DNA of 8,443 nucleotides from JAIBAI01 sp044238875 (GTDB taxonomy: Bacteria; Bacteroidota; Bacteroidia; M30B66). How positions within the stretch are numbered: position 1 is the first letter of the stretch; the number at the start of each line of letters is the position of its first letter. Below the pieces are notes generated by a model that worked only from the letters and a program-made list of their open reading frames with translations, searched no databases and had not been told where the DNA came from. Below are positions 6,274 through 8,443 of this stretch, piece after piece. A program made the translations under genes and the position numbers. The DNA lies in contig JBIICM010000106.1 in the NCBI GenBank assembly GCA_044238875.1, positions 1-8,443 on the forward strand. Reading direction: 5' to 3'.

Positions 6274-8443
6274 ATGAAAATAAAAATAGGCATCATCTTC
6301 GGCGGCCGTTCCAAGGAGCGTGAAATTTCTTTCGCAGGCGGGCGCACAGTTTACGACAACCTGAGTAAAAGTCTGTTCGAGGCAGTTCCCCTGTTTGTTG
6401 ACAGTTTTAATAATCTGATTTTGCTCGACTGGCAATTCATCTATAAAGGCAGCATCCGCGATTTTTATCCGTCTCCTGAAACGGTTCAGACAGGCAAAGG
6501 GGAGTTTCAGGTTTACGCAGAGTCGTTGGCCGATAATAATCCGCCAGAACAGGAAATATTGATCGGGAAAATAGGGCGGAGGGTCAGTCCGGATCAGTTG
6601 AAAGGGCTCATTGATTTTGCCTTCTTGTGTCTGCACGGGCCCTACGGTGAGGACGGTCGTATTCAGGGCCTGCTTGAACATTTCGGAATACCCTACTCAG
6701 GAAGCGGTATTTTGCCCAGCGCGATTGGAATTAACAAAGTAGTTCAGAAAAAATTGATGAGCCGAGCCGGATTCAATACGCCGGTATTTGCCTGCATCAG
6801 CAGAAATGAGTGGCTCGGAAAAGCCGCTAATGCTAAGCGTCTTGATGAAATTGTTGAGCAAACAGGTTTGCCCTGTGTGGTTAAAGCCCCAACCCAGGGT
6901 TCGTCAATCGGGGTGGGTGTAGTGGCTGCCAAAGATCATCTGAATGAAGCCATCGACAGGAGTTTCTTTATCAGGCGGCTCAGTGCCGATTTCTGGAATG
7001 GACTTTCGCCCGAAAAACAAACCGAATGGATCAGACAAACGGCTGACATACGCGAAGGAATTGGTATGCCGCTATTGTTGAATGGAAAAAAAATTGATCA
7101 TCCTGATGCCCTGCTTGATGCCATCCGTCTTGCAGCAAGCAAAAACCCGGAGGAGGAAATCCTGCTTGCCTCGCTTGACGGGGAGAGCGAAGTGATCATC
7201 GAATCATTCATTGATGGAAAAGAGTTTTCCTCCATCGTTATTGATCACCCGCAGTCAGGTCCGGTTTGCCTGCCCCCAACTGAAATCCGCAAGGGAAAGG
7301 AAGTGTTCGACTACCGCTCAAAATATTTGCCCGGCCTTTCCAGAAAAATTACGCCCATCCAGCTGCCTGACGAACAGATACAAAAAATCAGAAAGACCTG
7401 TGAGGAATTGTATGAAGCGCTGGGTTTTGGCGTTTATGCAAGGATTGACGGATTTATTACCGCCGCAGGTGAGATTTATCTCAACGATCCCAATACCACT
7501 TCGGGGATGATGCCCAGCTCGTTCTTTTTTCATCAGGCGGCAGAGATCGGACTGAACCCCTCACAGTTTATAACTTATATCATTTATGCCTCACTGCTGC
7601 GTCGAAGGGATGAATTCAGGTACAATGGAACAGCCGAGTCTCTGCTCTCCCGACTTGATCAATTGCTGATTCAGCAGCAGAAGGGAGGAGCTGCAAAAAA
7701 ACGGATTGCTGTGGTATTTGGCGGTTATTCATCCGAACGACATATTTCTGTAGAGAGTGGGCGTAATGTTTACGAAAAGCTTTCATCATCAACGGTTTAT
7801 GAGCCGATTCCCGTGTTTCTGAGTGGCAATGACCATGAACACGAATTGTTCACCATACCGCTGAACCTTATGCTGAAAGACAACGCGGATGATATACTGG
7901 ATAAGATCAGGCATTACTCAGTTCATCCGGTAATCAGCAGTATCATTGAACAATGCAAAGCGATCACCGATAAGTTTGGTGATGCCGGTAATTTGCGCAG
8001 TCCTGAAAAAATCACCTATCAGCAGCTGGCCGCAATGGTCTCTGAAGTATTTATTGCCCTTCACGGAAGACCCGGAGAAGACGGGGCTCTGCAACGTCAG
8101 CTTGATCGCTTAGGTTTGCCCTACAATGGATCTGATGCCGAGAGTTCAGCGGTGACAATTGATAAATTCCGCACCAATGAAATTTTGAAGTCTTATGGGA
8201 TGCTGGTCGCTGAACACCGGATAGTTTCAGCGGATGACTGGAACACTCGCAAGGATGAGGTAATCGAATGGGTTCGAAATATTGGTTACCCCCTGATTGC
8301 AAAGCCTGTTGATGATGGATGCAGTTCAGCCGTTAAAAAGATCAGAACCGATGCAGAGCTGGAGTCCTTTGCAAGGCTGATTTTTCGCCACACGGAGGCG
8401 TTGAACCAGGATGATGCTGCCGTTTTAAACATTAAAACGAAAG
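6274..8443 (+). CDS. ddl: Tandem D-alanine--D-alanine ligase-like protein (two ATP-grasp modules; 3' end outside window)
   Basis: From ATG 6274 the frame is open to the window edge: 723 residues, already twice a normal Ddl (about 300-370). Ddl joins two D-alanines with ATP for the peptidoglycan stem peptide in the cytoplasm. Module 1 (about 1-443) has FGGRSKEREIS with Glu15, HGPYGEDGRIQG (121-132), YSGSG (141-145), Lys155, Lys204 and GSSIG (209-213), Lys350-Tyr351, Arg390 and Asp392, and NDPNTTSGM (404-412). It has an extra segment of roughly 75 residues (about 231-305), and Asp405 replaces the usual metal-binding Glu. A Gln/Arg-rich linker (444-475) leads to module 2, which repeats FGGYSSERHIS (482-492), HGRPGEDG (597-604), YNGSD (617-621), Lys631 and Lys677, followed by an altered loop DDGCSSAV (680-687). 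Its remaining half is beyond the window. Both modules carry about 50 more residues than E. coli DdlB between the first and second motifs. The start fits the first beta strand. The symbol ddl reflects family membership; dipeptide specificity is not proven, and a second ordinary Ddl may exist elsewhere. Confidence 0.88.
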   Translation, partial: MKIKIGIIFGGRSKEREISFAGGRTVYDNLSKSLFEAVPLFVDSFNNLILLDWQFIYKGSIRDFYPSPETVQTGKGEFQVYAESLADNNPPEQEILIGKIGRRVSPDQLKGLIDFAFLCLHGPYGEDGRIQGLLEHFGIPYSGSGILPSAIGINKVVQKKLMSRAGFNTPVFACISRNEWLGKAANAKRLDEIVEQTGLPCVVKAPTQGSSIGVGVVAAKDHLNEAIDRSFFIRRLSADFWNGLSPEKQTEWIRQTADIREGIGMPLLLNGKKIDHPDALLDAIRLAASKNPEEEILLASLDGESEVIIESFIDGKEFSSIVIDHPQSGPVCLPPTEIRKGKEVFDYRSKYLPGLSRKITPIQLPDEQIQKIRKTCEELYEALGFGVYARIDGFITAAGEIYLNDPNTTSGMMPSSFFFHQAAEIGLNPSQFITYIIYASLLRRRDEFRYNGTAESLLSRLDQLLIQQQKGGAAKKRIAVVFGGYSSERHISVESGRNVYEKLSSSTVYEPIPVFLSGNDHEHELFTIPLNLMLKDNADDILDKIRHYSVHPVISSIIEQCKAITDKFGDAGNLRSPEKITYQQLAAMVSEVFIALHGRPGEDGALQRQLDRLGLPYNGSDAESSAVTIDKFRTNEILKSYGMLVAEHRIVSADDWNTRKDEVIEWVRNIGYPLIAKPVDDGCSSAVKKIRTDAELESFARLIFRHTEALNQDDAAVLNIKTK

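Noticed and set aside
6271..6681. Minus-strand open frame of 136 codons opposite the start of the tandem ligase.
   Set aside because: It is completely antisense to module 1, whose motifs are clear, and shows no protein family signature.
7211..7510. Plus-strand open frame of 99 codons in another frame within the ligase gene.
   Set aside because: It overlaps the motif-bearing part of module 1, and its product is basic and without domain features.
7683..7709. GGGAGG followed by in-frame GTG as an internal translation start for a separate module 2 protein.
   Set aside because: The organism shows no Shine-Dalgarno use at its six visible start codons, and a GTG at about 7711 would cut into the first beta strand of module 2; a fused product is simpler.

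Overview
The window reads as a chromosomal segment from a member of the Bacteroidota, probably the Bacteroidales/Marinilabiliales side, although the family-level placement is only an impression. Three things point there. The gene order is ftsQ-ftsA-ftsZ-yqeY. FtsZ has a C-terminal tail ending in FLHDNVD rather than the proteobacterial type. No Shine-Dalgarno sequence precedes any of the six visible start codons, while two genes have a TAnnTTTG box of the Bacteroidota -7 type upstream. All genes lie on the + strand, and no mobile elements, tRNA or rRNA genes or CRISPR repeats are visible.

Region 1 (1-3240) is the distal end of the division/cell wall (dcw) cluster: the C-terminal part of FtsQ, complete FtsA, and complete FtsZ with a long linker. 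It closes with a strong intrinsic terminator, a perfect 12-bp stem followed by a T-rich tract. FtsA and FtsZ form the membrane-tethered cytoskeletal ring; FtsQ is the membrane-anchored divisome linker on the periplasmic side.

Region 2 (3233-6104) holds yqeY (a GatB/YqeY-domain protein), then guaB (IMP dehydrogenase, first committed step of GMP synthesis), then an unrecognised exported protein that probably folds as a beta-propeller and starts 8 nt after the guaB stop. yqeY and guaB each have a candidate -7 box a short distance upstream.

Region 3 (6105-8443) is a 169-nt intergenic stretch with an imperfect inverted repeat, followed by a very long open reading frame that runs off the window. 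It encodes two D-alanine--D-alanine ligase-like (ATP-grasp) modules fused in tandem in one uninterrupted frame, with 723 residues visible. Module 1 keeps most catalytic positions, but it has a large insertion and an Asp where the metal-binding Glu normally sits. Module 2 keeps the N-terminal motifs but has an altered glycine/serine loop. This tandem ligase is the most unusual item in the window. Its link to cell-wall precursor synthesis fits the neighbouring division genes, but its real substrate cannot be read from sequence alone.
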